A stretch of DNA of 64,000 nt from Cyprinodon diabolis (GCA_030533445.1 CM060078.1:20980591-21044590); one strand, 5' to 3'; shown: positions 48,650-61,877, counted from the first letter of the stretch. The notes: generated by a model not told the origin, from the sequence alone. Numbers and translations: made by a program.

Positions 48650-50830
48650 ATAAGTTATCAAAGGTTTCGCACCGCCTGTCATACTTTGCATTTCCATGGT
48701 GAACTTTAGTGAAGAGACGTGTGTCCTCAAAAGGTTGCGCGTTTTGGGCGACAAATCAACCCAACAAATGCGGCTGTAGTTTGAAGCGGGGTCGTTGGTT
48801 TAACTTTTTTTGAATTTATATGCGTCGTTTTTCTCTTGTTTTCGAAGCCTCTGTCCGAAATAGCGGAAATTTCCTACTGAAATCGGACGCAGAGAGTGCA
48901 CCTTTGCGCAGAGGCTGGTTTCATACCGAGTGGCTCCTCTGGGTGCACAAAGACAGCGGCTCGGAGAGGAACTTGTTCAGAGAGAACCGGGGACGCTGGG
49001 AGGCGAGATCCACAACCTCCGGAGTCCGAGCCTCAACAACCGCGGTGTTTACCACCTAAAACCCTTTATTCTGCTTCCCACCTTTACGTTACAAGGTAAG
49101 GAGCTGTTTTAGAAGCGTTTCAGCGGGAATGGAGAGCTGCGGAGCGGGTTAAATCCTCTTCGCTCTGGCTTCCCGAGCGTGGTTGTTTTTGCAGAAAATG
49201 GCGTCATCGCCCTCTTGTTTCTGCTTGGCCGCGGCGGGCAGAGGAGTAGTTTCAGGGACTTGTAGCAGCACACCGACGAAGCGCCCACTTCCTCGAAGGC
49301 GTAAATCGCGTACTTCGACGTCTTTTATTCGATAATAAAGCGCTGGACGGTGGAAATGTTAGCGTTTTGGCTCCGTGGAAGGACGCGCAAAGATGGAAGG
49401 GTCACCGGTCCTGTGCGCCAAGCTGCTTCTTGGAAAAGGTGGCACGGAGCCGCAAAACGCAGCGTTTTGCACCGACTCACGGCTCATCCAAAAGACCTCG
49501 GACGGTTTAGCGTCATCCCCACGACGTTGATGGATGTATTTGTGGTGGATCCGCATCGGATCTTTGTGTGTAAATCACTCGGGTTAGCTCGGTTTTACGC
49601 CGCACTCCCCTGCCATGCTGCAATCGTTCCGAGGGGCCTCTCTCTCACACGGCTTGAAAAGGTGCATTATATCCTTGGCGTTTTCCTGTGATCAACTAAA
49701 GCTGCTCCTTTGTTGTTGGGAATAGCAGCAACAATATAAGCGTGTAAAAGGAGATTTTCGTGGGGGGGGGGGTTATATTCGGGGGGGTGCCATGAGAAAC
49801 GGCGACCTGCCCCTGCGCTCTGGATTTTACTGCTGAGCCAAACGAGGACATGCTGAATGGGGTGGAAATAAAAAGTCCCCTGGATGAATCGCAGACTTTT
49901 TTTCTCTAAACTGCATGGGGAAGTCGAGGCGCTGCGCAATGATCGTGTTGCTTTGCGCAGAGAAACGGTGGCAGCTGCTGTAACCGCCGCGGAGCGTTTC
50001 AACGCGATCTGTTTCTTTTTTTCTCCTTTTTTCGGCTCGTTGTTGGCCAGCCTTTTGTAAATAGTTGAGGACTCTAGGATAAAAGAGCACAATAGTATTC
50101 AAGCGGGCCCTTTATGGCCTGTGAATGTAGTCCTAAGTCCCCACTCCGACAGCTACGTGTATGCGTCCTCGCTCTGGCCACCACACATCCAGCACAGCGA
50201 GGCCACTGGGTTTGCCTGTGCATCCGCTCTGCTTTAGTTCCTCCTGTGCCACAGAAGTGCGCTGCAAACGCAGGTGAAACCCGCCTCCCCCGTGCACATT
50301 TTTATTAAGTTTTGAGAGTTATGCAACCTGATCGCCGCTTCACTAGCCCGAAACCCCATCATCGGATGGATACGTTTGCGTCAAATAAGAGAGAAATCGT
50401 AAAGGATCGCGCGGAATTATAACCTATCTGTCATTTGCAAATCACCCAGTGTCATTTGCGTCACAGCCCGCGGGCCTCTCACGCCCATGGGGGGCGATGG
50501 AGTTGCAAATGGAGAATGTTTGTGTGTGCTGACGCTGCCCCATCTGAAAAGGGAACCAATAGACGCGAGGAGCGGTCGCCAGTGCGCCGCCAGTCCAGGG
50601 CAGTGCACCGGCGTGGGATTCCGTATCAACGCGGAAGATCATCCTGGTTTGCTGGGCTTTCCATCGCTCTGGTCGGGATGCGTAAGCGGATACTAAACCT
50701 TCTACGGAGGCCAGTCGGAGAGGAGAAGCACATATCTGTCCTGTTCTCCCCTCATGGTGATCGGTGCATGTGGCCTCTAAGAAGACGCTGGATCCACATG
50801 ATCGCGATTATATGGCCATAAAGCCTTTAT
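48650..50830. promoter_or_regulatory. CpG-rich block, probable promoter region
   Basis: Across about 2 kb CG dinucleotides are frequent (for example TTCGACG, GCGTCATCGCC, CCGCGGAGCG), while the flanks on both sides are AT-rich and CpG-poor. In fish such a block most often marks the promoter and first exon of a gene. The frames in it (the longest, 50435-50821, has 128 codons) do not resemble known proteins. Orientation is suggested to be + by the donor after 49095. The gene is not identified. Confidence 0.6.
48850..49095 (+). other. Possible non-coding first exon
   Basis: A purine- and CG-rich stretch ends in ACAAG|GTAAGG, a near-perfect splice donor at 49095/49096. The ATG at 48820 opens a 79-codon frame that stops before the donor (49057-49059) and looks like random GC-rich translation, so this would be 5'UTR. 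The left limit is a guess. Confidence 0.4.
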
Positions 50831-53800
50831 TACCAGAGAGATGACATGGATGTTTTATTACTCGAACCTTGGATCGCTCATTTTTCATTTAAATGTCCGG
50901 TATGTTTGTTTGATTCGCGACGTGCCACAAGTTTCTGCTGTGAAAATGAACGGGGCGCTTTTTATCCAGGAAGGTTGTACTTGTTGTCGATGCGCTTTTG
51001 GGAACTGCGCATGGTTTGAACAACTGAACCGAAAAGGAAGTGGGAAATCTAGAAATTCTCCAACGCAAGTTTATTTAAACTTGGCAATCTGATTTCAAAT
51101 AACAAGATGCAGACATATGTATTAATATATAGTTGTAACAGTTATGCTGTATCTTTTTTTCTAGCTTTATAGCCTTAAACTTTAAACCTATATGTTGTGA
51201 CAATTGGTGGGGAAGGAAACTCACTTTGCAGCCTCTGAATATAATTATTGAACTTGAACTTTATTCATGTTATGGCCTTAAGTAATAATTAATGTTATTG
51301 AATGTTTAATGGAAACAGAAATTAGCATTAAGTTGCCTGATTTTATGCAAATCAAATCTGAAAAGTGCGGCATTCATTTAACCCAGCTATTTTAACTTTT
51401 AAGCTCCTAAACAAGATACAGTGCAACCATCTCCCCGCAGAGGTCTCCAAATAAATCCATCTGTAATGTAAATAATCTCAATTTAATTACAGTTCTTATG
51501 ACTTTACTCAACAGATATAGTCATAAATAGAAAAAACAAGGGATAAACTTGAGGAAAGTTTAAAGCAGGGTTGAATTATAAATCATAATTGAGTGGAAAG
51601 AGAGTTTCACTTTTCCAAACTTACCAAAACATCTGGATTAAACCTATAGAAACTTGGTCTGTTTCCAAGCCATGTAGAGGCCACTTCAAACAAGTTGGAG
51701 ACGTTTATAAACAAAAGATAAGTTGAACTTTTTGACTTTGCCCCAATGACTATATTTAACAGAGAAAAAGAAACACTGCACATCACCTCCATGGTGAAAC
51801 ATTGTGGTGGCAGTAGCATGCTGTGGGGATGGCTTTTTTCACCATAGACAGGGAATCCAACCAAAGCTGATCAGATGGGTGGAGCTAAATACTTGCAAAT
51901 CCTGGAAGAAAACCAGTATTAGGAGGTAGTAAGGCTTTTTATCCCGAAGCAGCTAGATCGAAAATTAAATGTTTTAGATCCAAAGTCCAAGCCTAAACCT
52001 GTGGCAGGACTAGGTTTTGCTGTCATAGACACTCCCTTCATGTCTTATTAACGTCGGACTATTTTGAAAAGAAGAATAACAAACAAGTATATCTTTTAAG
52101 TATTCAGAGCTGGAGGAGGCACACTTTAAAGACTTGCAGCTTTAATTGCAATAAAAAGTAGTTATCCAAACGGCTTGCTCACTGAACAGAATAATGATGC
52201 ATTTTCAGATTTATTTAAATTTTTAATGGTAAACTATGTTAAAAATGCATTATTTTCCTTTTATTCACAATTATTTGCTGAAAGTCTGTTGTATGAAATC
52301 TCCTAAGTATATTGGAGTTTGCAAATATAGTATGATACCATTGGGAGAAGTCTGTACTCTTGCATTCTTGGTGTAGGATTCTTAGCTTGAACTATGACAG
52401 AGAGAATCAATTTAGCTTGATAGAGGAAATTGGACATGTGACGTAATAAGTAGCAACATGTTTTTAATTTGTAATGCTGAGACTTTATTTGCACTGTTTA
52501 TATTTTTGCTAGAATTAGCTGACCTTTTTTCCCCCTTTGGTTAAGTTGATTGCAGCAAGGACGTCCTGCTTCTTCTCGGCTTAAGTCTCTCAGTCATCAG
52601 TTATTTGGTTTACAGCAGTCCGCTGATGTCATTGTGTGATTCAGTCAGTTTAATGATGTATTATTGGGTTCAGTCACTGAGTCAGCTTGTAAGGCCCAAG
52701 TGTGGGTGAAGTATTTCAACAAGCCTGTTAACCTACTGGTCCCAGAACTAGTCTGCAAAGCAAAGAGAAGCGCATGTGGTGAAAGATCCACTCAGCCAGG
52801 CAGATAGAAAATCAGCATCTGGCTCTCAGTTTGTAGGTCAGCTAATTGTTCAGCCTGCACTCTAATTAAACAGCCGAGCTGGTCTGATATGCCACTGTGT
52901 CGGTATTGAAGGGGAATTTTAGTTTTTGGTACAACTTAAAACTCTGTTGCAAAAATGGCTACTTTTTTCTTCCTAGCCATAGAAGTTAGAGAACTTCTTC
53001 TCAAATCTGCTGTCAGAACAGTGATATTAATTATTGCTGCTTTCTTTGCTTTTTGATATTCTTAAAATTCAGCGTCTGTGTTTAATTTCTTTTGGTGTGA
53101 ATTCTTTTTTTTTTTTTTTCTCAACTGTGAATCCACACCTGGCCTGAAAATGCCCATTATGCACCTCCCAGGGCTATATTTATTTAAATGTGTCTGCGCT
53201 CCTCTCATACATCCTCTGCTGCTGCATCTCTTTATGTTGCTCTAATATGCTGGATTTAGTGTAAATCACCTCAACAATTTTTGCAGTTTTTATGCAACTA
53301 TCATGATAAGTTCCAGCATAAGTCTGTTTATGTGATAGATCCCCAATATTCCGTCTCTACGTTTTTCTTCTTAATCATATGATAAAAGTAAAAACAAAAG
53401 AGCTGACTTTGAACTTTCTTGAGACTATCTCTTTCAGTAAAGTGAACTTTGATCAGATAAAAACGGAAAGTTAAAGAAATGTGAGGATCATGTGACCAGT
53501 GATACTCGTTAGTTTAAGTTGGTGTACACCTTTTAGCATGGACTCCAGTTAGATGCATGCGTTTTTTATGGGATGGGGCTCTAATGATCACAAGGTGGTT
53601 AGTTTTATTTCAATTTACCTTGAATAATAAACACAGTAATTGGATACAAATATTCTGAGTTTCCACAAACTTTTTGTTTTAAAGGACTTGTTTGGTTTCA
53701 TATAACAGCTATAAGACAAGTTCAGAAATTTAAAGCAATTTTCAAGTTAATGTGCTTAAATGTATCCCATTTTACTTCTCGGAGAACACTTTAATACGTG

Positions 53801-54140
53801 TTTAGGAACCAGTTGGATCAACTAATGATTGTTCATGATTCAACTTCTTAAAACTAAACTGTCACCTTCACACAAAAAGAAAAAATGTTGATGGGACAGC
53901 AGCACTGAGGTCCAGCATGAAATAAGTCTTAAGACAACATAAGACTGGGAAGGTGCTGACCAAAGCAGACATGTTGAGCTGCTCAAAGAGACAAGTTGGA
54001 TGTCTTTTTGAGAAAAGTTTCATTTTCAGACAAGATGGATCAAGTTTTTGCCCTTAGTAACAACTAATGTGCTTTAGTAGGTTACTTTTGAGACTGCCTA
54101 AGACATTGTCCAATAACCTATGCAATAATCCTATTAAAGA
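50831..54140. other. AT-rich, probable intron or intergenic
   Basis: No coding exon recognised. A Tc1-like relic (+) lies at 51600-51930: CCTCCATGGTGAAACATTGT followed by GGTGGCAGTAGCATGCTGTG. A T run lies at 53106-53120. Confidence 0.45.
51600..51930 (+). mobile_element. Tc1-like relic
   Basis: Holds the transposase stretch for the motif around GGTGGCAGTAGCATGCTGTG, and later CTGGAAGAAAACCAG. The inverted ends are not visible. Confidence 0.55.
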
Positions 54141-54145
54141 AGAGT

Positions 54146-54172
54146 CTATATATATATAGATATATATATCTA

Positions 54173-54268
<96 letters not shown>
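54146..54268. repeat. (TA)n with TAGA/TATC interruptions
   Basis: Long alternating TA tract with a few TAGATA units. Confidence 0.95.
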
Positions 54269-54271
<3 letters not shown>

Positions 54272-54308
54272 GATGGAACTGTTTATGAACCCGTCCGAAC
54301 CGTCCGGT

Positions 54309-54327
54309 ATGTATGTGTGTGTGTGTG

Positions 54328-54367
<40 letters not shown>

Positions 54368-54380
54368 AGTCAGTCAGTCA
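54309..54380. repeat. Compound microsatellite (GT)n-(CTGT)n-(CAGT)n
   Basis: GT units, then about eight CTGT units, then CAGT units. On each side of it stands a copy of GAACCGTCCGAACCG (with one more base difference), so the tract expanded inside a duplicated or tandem segment. Confidence 0.9.
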
Positions 54381-54621
54381 GGGGACGATTTATGAGAACC
54401 GTCCGAACCGTTCGGTTTGACTGTCTCGGTTCGGTTCGTGTGTTGCGTTCGGTTCATGCGCTGCTCCTTTTTCTCATAGGCGAAGCGTTTACACTCCAGA
54501 GCAGAAGGTGGCGGTACTGCGACCAAAGCCAACCACCAGTAGTAAACAAGAAGAAGAAGCGAAGCAGCTTAGCCGGGTGTAGCAGGGAAAAAAATCTGTT
54601 GTTCTGGAGAATTGTGTTGGA

Positions 54622-54819
54622 ATGGCGAGTAGGAAAGAACAGGAGTTGGAAGACGCGCCAGCAGCACTTTATAGGTCTGCTGTATGGGACCGCTTTGCAT
54701 TTAGAGTGACCTACGATGACGGCGGAAAGAAAGTTGTGGATAAAAGTGCAACACTGTGCAAGCATTGTGCAACACGTTTTGTTTATGCTAACAGCAACAT
54801 GACCAACATGTCATGCTAA
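54622..54819 (+). pseudogene. hAT transposase N-terminus, BED finger truncated
   Basis: 65 residues with SAVWDRFAFRV, then CKHCATRFVYANSNMTNMS, then a stop. The Cys pair of the BED finger is present, but the expected His pair is lost because bases are missing just before the stop. Out of frame, at 54890-55003, the continuation of the same gene can be seen as LLKAKHTASTVAP and SPLEMVESMREM. Confidence 0.8.
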
Positions 54820-55107
54820 CCCCGAAATCCCTCATACTTCGTCAGCAACCCCCGCTCCGCCCCGCTGCGCCTAGACCGGCTGCTCAAAGCAAAGCATACA
54901 GCCTCCACTGTGGCTCCCGTCAGCTCCCCTCTGAGTCCCTTGGAGATGGTAGAGAGCATGCGCGAGATGATTAAATTCAAAGCAGCAAAACATACGGAAA
55001 TGATCCATGGTTTCCGGCTAAATCACACCGTAAACGGGCCTTAATATGTAGCGGGGAAAACACCCAATCTGGCAACACCAGCTACCAGTGTCGTAGCCTA
55101 CAGCTGC

Positions 55108-55335
55108 GTGCGTCATCAAAACAAAATGCAGCGTGGAAGCTACAGCGGCATGGAGGCGACCGTGGAGACGACAAAGCAGCAGTATGATCACTTAAAACTG
55201 TTTTATAACCAGGTGGTCGGTGAGGATGATGGCAACAATCTTACACTTCTCTGCATACTTTGCCCGTCGGCTTTCAGTAAAAAAATCCGCACTTCAGTAA
55301 CATCCAAAGCAAATCTGAAACGGCATATGTACTGA
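55108..55335 (+). pseudogene. Second BED-finger fragment
   Basis: 75 residues. The end reads LLCILCPSAFSKKIRTSVTS then KANLKRHM and a stop: a C-X2-C pair and one His as in BED fingers of hAT-type proteins. Its sequence differs from the finger at 54622, so it is from another hAT family. Confidence 0.7.
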
Positions 55336-55558
55336 AATGGAATTTCAAATGGAAAAAATTATTAAAATTAAAAAACATTTGCACCTTAAAGACTACTTTT
55401 CCTGTTCCTGTAAAAGAACTATGAACTAGTTAATTTTTTGGAACTGTGAGCTTAGTTCAAAATTTTGAATTATGAACTGAAATAGTTCATTTTAAAATGT
55501 GTGAACTGAACTTTGAACTAGTTCATGTAGAAAGAGAACTTTCCCAACACTGTATGTA

Positions 55559-55566
<8 letters not shown>

Positions 55567-55613
<47 letters not shown>
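55567..55613. repeat. (TA)n microsatellite
   Basis: About 23 TA units following TATGTATGTGTGTG. Confidence 0.95.
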
Positions 55614-55617
<4 letters not shown>

Positions 55618-56759
55618 GTCTATTTGTGTAATTTTAGATCAAAACAAATCACCAATAGATTTTAAAATGTGCATAGGTAACCTCTTTTACAATCAATTCA
55701 GAAAAATTGTTAGAAGAAAAAAATGCTAAAAATACTTTTGTGGCCTTTAAAAGTTATGTAAACATCTGACCACACCTGGATTGTAGTTATTACATTTTTA
55801 CAACACTTTCACATCTGTGTTTTATTTTTAGTCTCAGGAAGTCACCTTTCACTTTAAACTTTACATGTAGGCGACGTGATCATATTTGGCATATTGCATC
55901 TTTGTTCACACATGAGGCTGCTTATAGATTGTATGAGAATTTAAGATGTATACAGTAGATATGTTTACATAACTACTAGAAGTATCCATATATCAAATCA
56001 TCCCTATCTGCACTTGCAGCAAATACATTTGCATTGCTGATGTAAACTTGCCATCACATCACAAAAATAATGCCTAAACAGCAGCATTTAGTGACTGAAC
56101 GCAGAGCGTTTGTAATACCAAGCCCTGTGGATGTGTACCAGTTGGCTATGGCGCTGTCTGTATGGTCCTGTGTCCAGCTGGTATCGCTGGTGTGTCTGCC
56201 AGCTGTCAGCATCATGTCAGAGCATATCGTCCTGTCAGGCTGCCTCTGCTCAGCCGCAGCAAATAAATATCAGAGGACACTGATTGCTGCCACACATCTT
56301 TTAGCTCTAACACCAAACAAACAGTTTAACTGTTATTGATACATTAATATGCTGAGGTAAACATAAACACACAGTTCAAATGAAATATGTTTGTTGGGTG
56401 ACGTTTATTTTCTGCACAGCAAAGACACGGATGCCTTTCCCATCCTCTCTGGATAATGTCCTCTCTTGGCTCGGAGCTACAGCAGATGATTGGCCTTGTA
56501 AAACAACAGTTGCTTAAAAATCGCCAGAACACCAGTACGTTTATTTTCTGGCTCAAACAAAACCCCAGGAGATGGGAGTTAATATTAGGTGTATTTGTGA
56601 AATATTGGATGCTGGTGGAGTAGCCTCTGTTGTGGTGTAAATTTAGAATTAAATGAATCATAACGGTGAGATAATACATATAGTGAGATGGTCGGTCTGC
56701 TGGGAGCTGGTTATAGTGTTATAGTTAGTTTATTGGAAAGGTGTAGAAACCCATTTAAA
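55614..56759. other. Non-coding, no gene seen
   Basis: No recognised repeats or coding sequence. The frame at 56070-56339 (89 codons) resembles nothing known. Confidence 0.45.
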
Positions 56760-57105
56760 TTCCAAGTTCTTAACAGAAGTATTCATACCACTCTTTTTTT
56801 CATAATTGTGGATTATAACCACCATTCTATATTTAATGGGACAGTCCAACATGATGTAATGCATCATTTTAAACTGGAAAGGATGCTTGGTTTTCCAAGT
56901 CTTTCACATATGCATACATCATATTCTTATTTTATTCATTAGAAGTACATTTTTGTGTACCTACAGATGCAAGTCAATTGAAGCATGGGTCCTTTTGCCT
57001 GATTTCCTTTGCTGCATAGCTCTAGACCGATCAGATTGGATGGAATGCTATCAAGTCTTTCCACAGATTCCCACTTAGATTTACGTAGGTTTGGACTGGG
57101 CTGTC
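56760..57105 (-). mobile_element. Tc1-like relic
   Basis: CAGAAGTATTCATACCACT, CACAGATTCCCACTTAGATT and TAGGTTTGGACTGGGC follow the order of the reverse strand of Tc1-like elements. Confidence 0.5.
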
Positions 57106-57204
57106 ACATCGGTCTAAAAAAGAGGTCACGGATTAGTTGACCACGGTCCGGATCCAGACCCACTTGCTGGCTAATCCGGACCCAACATGACTCAAACTTT
57201 TATA

Positions 57205-57420
57205 AATTGCCGCATGTTGTCCGACGGCAGTGTCTAAACCCGAAATCCCACATCCTCCATCTCCGCTCCGCCCCGTAGCGCTCCAGACCTCCTGCGCAAA
57301 GCAAAGCCTACAGCCTCTGCTGTTCCTCCCGTCTTACTCCGCTCTGACTTCCTTGGAGCTCAAGGAGAGTATGCGCTATATTATTATTAAATTCAGGAGC
57401 AAAACATGCGGAAATGAATG
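57205..57420 (+). mobile_element. hAT transposase remnant matching 54818-55002
   Basis: CCCGAAATCCC, CCGCTCCGCCCCG, GCAAAGCAAAGC and AAATTCAGGAGCAAAACAT run parallel to the piece at 54.8-55.0 kb, so both descend from the same hAT family. The copy is more decayed and has no BED finger. Confidence 0.75.
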
Positions 57421-58008
57421 CTTAATTTAATATGACATAATTAAAAACTCCACCATCAGCATATGTTCATTTTCTGCCCAAATATTTTCGTTTTGTTGTT
57501 TCGGATCGCGCATGGTTTGTATGAACTATGTTTGTTCTCTGCTTCCAAACTCAGCATCTCTTCATCCATGCCTGAGATGAGAAGTTTCTTTTGAAGTTGT
57601 GAGAGGTCCTCTTGGGTGTTTTGTCTGGATTTGATGAAACTTTTAAGCCTCTTAATGTAAAATGAATATTTTGATAGAGATGAGAAATCTTCTTCCTGGT
57701 ATGTTGAAGTACCAATAGTTTGCATCCAATGATTTAAACAAACAGTCTTAGTTTTTGGGAATATATAAGCTCACAAATGAGCCTGGAATGGCTTGAGAAT
57801 TGCTTTGTCACTTTGCTTTGTTAAAGCCTTGCAGGGCAGCCTAGAGCCCTCTGCTCTCATTAAGCCATAAAAAGAAAAAAAACAAATGATCAGTTCAGAT
57901 GTTTTTATAAAATTTGAGAGTAAGTAAATTGTCTATATACCAAACTGAACGATTGTTGTTCTCTACTTCAAAAAAACACTTTAGATTTTAAAATGTAAAA
58001 ATGTTCTT

Positions 58009-58010
<2 letters not shown>

Positions 58011-58086
<76 letters not shown>
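58011..58086. repeat. (TA)n microsatellite
   Basis: About 38 TA units. Confidence 0.95.
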
Positions 58087-58088
<2 letters not shown>

Positions 58089-58544
58089 TGGATGCATAAA
58101 AAACACATTTTATTTCAGTGTTGATTTCTGTTTAAAGTAACAGATTATAATTAAAAATGATGTCTCCAGACCTTTACTGGTTGATTTTCTTTATTCGGAC
58201 CCTGCTGATTTTTAATTGTTGACCCCTAGCCTAAACCCTCACATTGAAGCCAACAATGGATGTTAAGTCCTGTTCCTGCTGGGAGATGAACATTAGCCAC
58301 AGCCTTAAATCATTCGCGGCCTCTAAAAGGTTTTCTTCTTGTGTATTTAACTTCAGTCTTATCCCTACCAACTGTGGCTTTGGCTCAGTGTAGAGATATG
58401 CTGTCCTGCAATTTTAAATTAGCGGGTTTAGTTAGAAATTCCTCCTCCACAATATATGTTTCTGACCATTGTGAGTGCTGCTTGGCATGCTTTGACTATT
58501 GCTACAACAGCTCAATTACTTAACTTTAAAGTATGACAATTGCC

Positions 58545-58700
58545 TAAGAGTTGTATTCCCACAGCATGATGCTGCCACCACTATGTTCCACTGTAATGGT
58601 TTGTTCAATATAAGGCATGGAAGTGGAAAGTTTCAGTTTAGGTCTCCTCCTAAGACAGTTCCTTCTGCCACTTGTTTGCTGTGACCACCGAATGGGTGGT
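58545..58700 (-). mobile_element. Tc1-like relic
   Basis: CCCACAGCATGATGCTGCCA is the reverse strand of the Tc1-like transposase stretch also seen at 8.5 and 51.8 kb. Confidence 0.55.
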
Positions 58701-60119
58701 TTTAAAGTTCAGACAGGAAGTTTGGGCTGATCTCCTGCTCCTCCTGCATGAAGTTTAGATTTCTGGATTGCACTAATGATGTTTTTACTGTCAACACATT
58801 TTCTCACCTTAACCATGGCATATGAATTTGATTTGTAAAAAGATAAAAAAAAAATTACATCTGTTTTATCCACCATTGCAGCCATGTCCATCTTTAAGTT
58901 CATCTTTTTCTGCTGCAAGAGCCATCTTTCCAATGCTACACTGATCAGCAATTGTTTAATTCTCTTGAGCGGAATTGGTAAAGAAAAGTTTCATTTGATT
59001 CAGGTTTTTTTTTTATTTTTTTACCGCTAATCATCTGAACTTTTATGTTAGTATTTGTACTAGTAGAACTTTTTCAGTCAGTAGTTATTTGTAAAGGTCT
59101 ATTATATCTAATTCCAGTTAAATTACTTGACCTTCCTTTGTTCCTTTGGGAGGAAAATGCCATTATTATAACATTTTTAGGTTCTTTGAGCAAAAAACTC
59201 CTCATTAGTTTTAGCCCAGGACACCTATCCTTTTATTCCCTGAGTCATACAGGACTCACTACTTATAACTATGGCTGTCTTGTTGCCATGGAAATAGTAG
59301 AGTCCCTTGCGTTATGTGTGTTAGTGTATTATTGGTGAATGTGTGGCTAAATCTGTTTGTTTTAAATCTTTCTGGTTCATCAATGCCCTTAAATAAGTCA
59401 TCTCTTGCCTTGTTGTTCGTGTTGAGATGGTTGACTCTGGGTTGGGGGGGTAGAGGGGTAGTTTCCAACAGCTTGTCAGACTTTTTAATGAAATACCTCT
59501 CAGCAAAGTAATTAGCTCCTGGTGGTCTTTGCTTGGTATTTGCAACCTTCTGGATGCTGCTGTACATCTAAATCAGACTCAGGATCCCAAGATAAATCTA
59601 ATACTGTTTACTGATGTTATGAATGCAGGTAGTACTACACATTTAGTGTGGCTCAAAACTCAGTTTAACCAAGATGTTCCCTAATGCACTGGGATTTTCA
59701 TTAGGCTGAAAACACTCATCTAAAAGCATTTCCAAAAGCAGCTGGATGAAAGTGAAGGAGTGTATTCCAGCATGCATTAGGTGAAAGCTAGGACCTTTAG
59801 TCAGTCGTCAACATGTTCAGACTTATTAGAAAACAACCAATCTGGAGAAATGTAGTTTCCTTATTAAGGGGATGATTTTTTTTTATGACTTGATCATTTT
59901 TAAGAATCAAATTTGTCTTGAAAATAAGGGAATGTGTAGGTGACTTGTTACTAGGTGGCTGCCACTAACTTCTTTAAACTAATCAATGTTTTACACAAGA
60001 TAAAAATGTGGGCATCTGATTAAATAAAAATGTTATTGCATAAATAAGAAGTTTGAAAAGTAAAGAGCTGGTACAGGAAAGTGGAAATGATGATTAGTAG
60101 ATTGCTTCTTTCAAAGAGA
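58701..60119. other. Non-coding, no gene seen
   Basis: AT-rich. The overlapping frames at 59045-59567 on both strands are not protein-like. Confidence 0.4.
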
Positions 60120-60345
60120 TGAGCTTTGTGACTGCAGGAACTGGGTAACAGTTGTCTTGCAATCTGAAGGTTGAGGGTTGGATTCCTGCTGCCAGTAGTT
60201 GTTTTGCCCCAGGTCAAAATGTTGATCTGCCTATTTGCCTACTTATCTTTGTTTGGATTTATGATTGTCTGTTAATATGTGGGTGTGATTTGTTGAATGT
60301 GGCTATAGTGTAATGTCCTTTGAGAGGTCAGTACAAGTAAAAAAA
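60120..60345 (+). mobile_element. Old tRNA-derived SINE (V-SINE-like)
   Basis: A B-box-like GGTTGAGGGTTGGATTCC (about 60169-60186) preceded by TGCAATCTGAA, and a tail GTGTAATGTCCTTTGAGAGG then TCAGTACAAGTAAAA, resembling the 3' end of vertebrate V-SINEs. Diverged, with no target duplication read. Confidence 0.45.
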
Positions 60346-61877
60346 TGTTTATGATTTAGTTAATTTACTGTTTCAGAGAGCAGGGAGCTGCTTTACAGCA
60401 ATGAGATCCCAAAGGTTTTTAGTAACAAAACATAGCCATGGGATTTAAACAAGAACATCAGGCTCAGTGCTAAAGAATAAGAAGTTGAGGCGGTTAGTAA
60501 GCTGTCCTCACAGTGAACTTAATTTCTTATAATAGCTGCTTTGCTGTGTTGCTTTGTTAACATAATGTCTGCACATCTGCAGTTTGATATATTGATGTCA
60601 GTTCTTCACAAATGTTCCTCTTGAGGGTGACACTTGCAATTATCCTCGCTCTAATTTAACTCCAAGTTAAGTGTTGATCTGGCTTACTGATCTACACTAT
60701 TCAGTCAGCAATTAGTGCTTTGTCTTCTCTGGCTTTTCACTCCACAGTTACAACTAGATTCTGAATCACATTCTAGCCCACAGTAATAAGAATTATGACC
60801 TAAGACAGAATAAGGTGAATGAAAGTTGGCAATATTAGTTGTAATTTGATAAAAACAATGCATATTCTTGTGTTTATTTATTTTTTTAAAAATGGAAGAG
60901 AACATGGTGTTTGAAGCGCTTTTGGACAAAAGAAAATTCTATGAAAAACTGACCCACTCTTATCACCCTAAATATGTATACATGTTAAAAAAATTAAATC
61001 AAACTTTAAATATAAAAAGAATTCAACTTTCATGTGGCACTTTGAAAAAGTTTTATAATTGCTTTTGGAAATGTTTCAATAACTTCAACCAGGTTCTTTT
61101 TCTGGCACAGTTGAGGTGATGGCATACTTCCCCTGTTGCATCTTTGTTTTTCTTTTTTTTTGATAGAATTTGTTCTTTACATGCACCACTGCATAGATTT
61201 ATGCATATTAGAATGCTTGATATATATAATATCAGCAAGCAGTCTCTAACATTTTTTTTCTTTTACCTCTGACAGACTGACATTTCCTTGTTTCTTTCTT
61301 ACTTGCTGTTAAGTCAGAGCTCCATTATTTCAAGTGTCCTCTGCTGTTTATTGCCTTGCAGTGATTTGCTGTATCATCAGCACCAAACATAAGGATTCAC
61401 AAGTTTCCTGCAGTCTAGACCATGAATAAAATAAATGTATTTATCTTGATTTTTGCCAAAGATTAATATTTAGATGAAAAAAATCCACTTCAGATACAAG
61501 TTGTGAAACTAAAGTGGCTTACTTTGCATTGTTGGTAGATTTAACTCCCTTTAAACAAAAAAGCTCTTGAATTAGTGTCCCATAGTAGTGTGACTATATG
61601 ATAGTTTAAACAACTGTTACTATGGGAACTATTCGGTTTAATTTCCTGTTGCATACTTTCCTGTATGACCCTGTGCTTGTAAATGTACACAGAGGTTTTG
61701 TTACTGTTGTTTTCTTTTGTCTATCCTTTCATAAATTTCAGTATTTTCTGCTACAGTTGTCTCGTTAGAGTTAATACTGTAAATGTCTCGTAGTGCTTGT
61801 TGTCCTGTAATCACAAGCTCTTACTGTTCAGGACAGAAAAAAGTTTGGAAATACCAAAACATTTAATGGGTACATTT

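Larger units (their letters stand above)
54269..55552 (+). mobile_element. Decayed hAT transposon with BED-finger frames
   Basis: Two separate frames each begin like a BED zinc finger of hAT transposases (54622-54816, 55108-55332). The right end reads GAACTTTCCCAACACTG, whose reverse complement CAGTGTTGGGAAAGTTC is a classic hAT terminal repeat. The left end AGGGATGGAACTG does not match it, so this is likely a composite of more than one insertion. Confidence 0.7.

Noticed and set aside
48820..49059. 79-codon frame as a possible small protein
   Set aside because: Composition like translated GC-rich UTR; kept only as part of a possible first exon.
50435..50821. 128-codon frame in the CpG block
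   Set aside because: GC-rich sequence opens long frames by chance; no domain, and overlapping frames on both strands are equally long.
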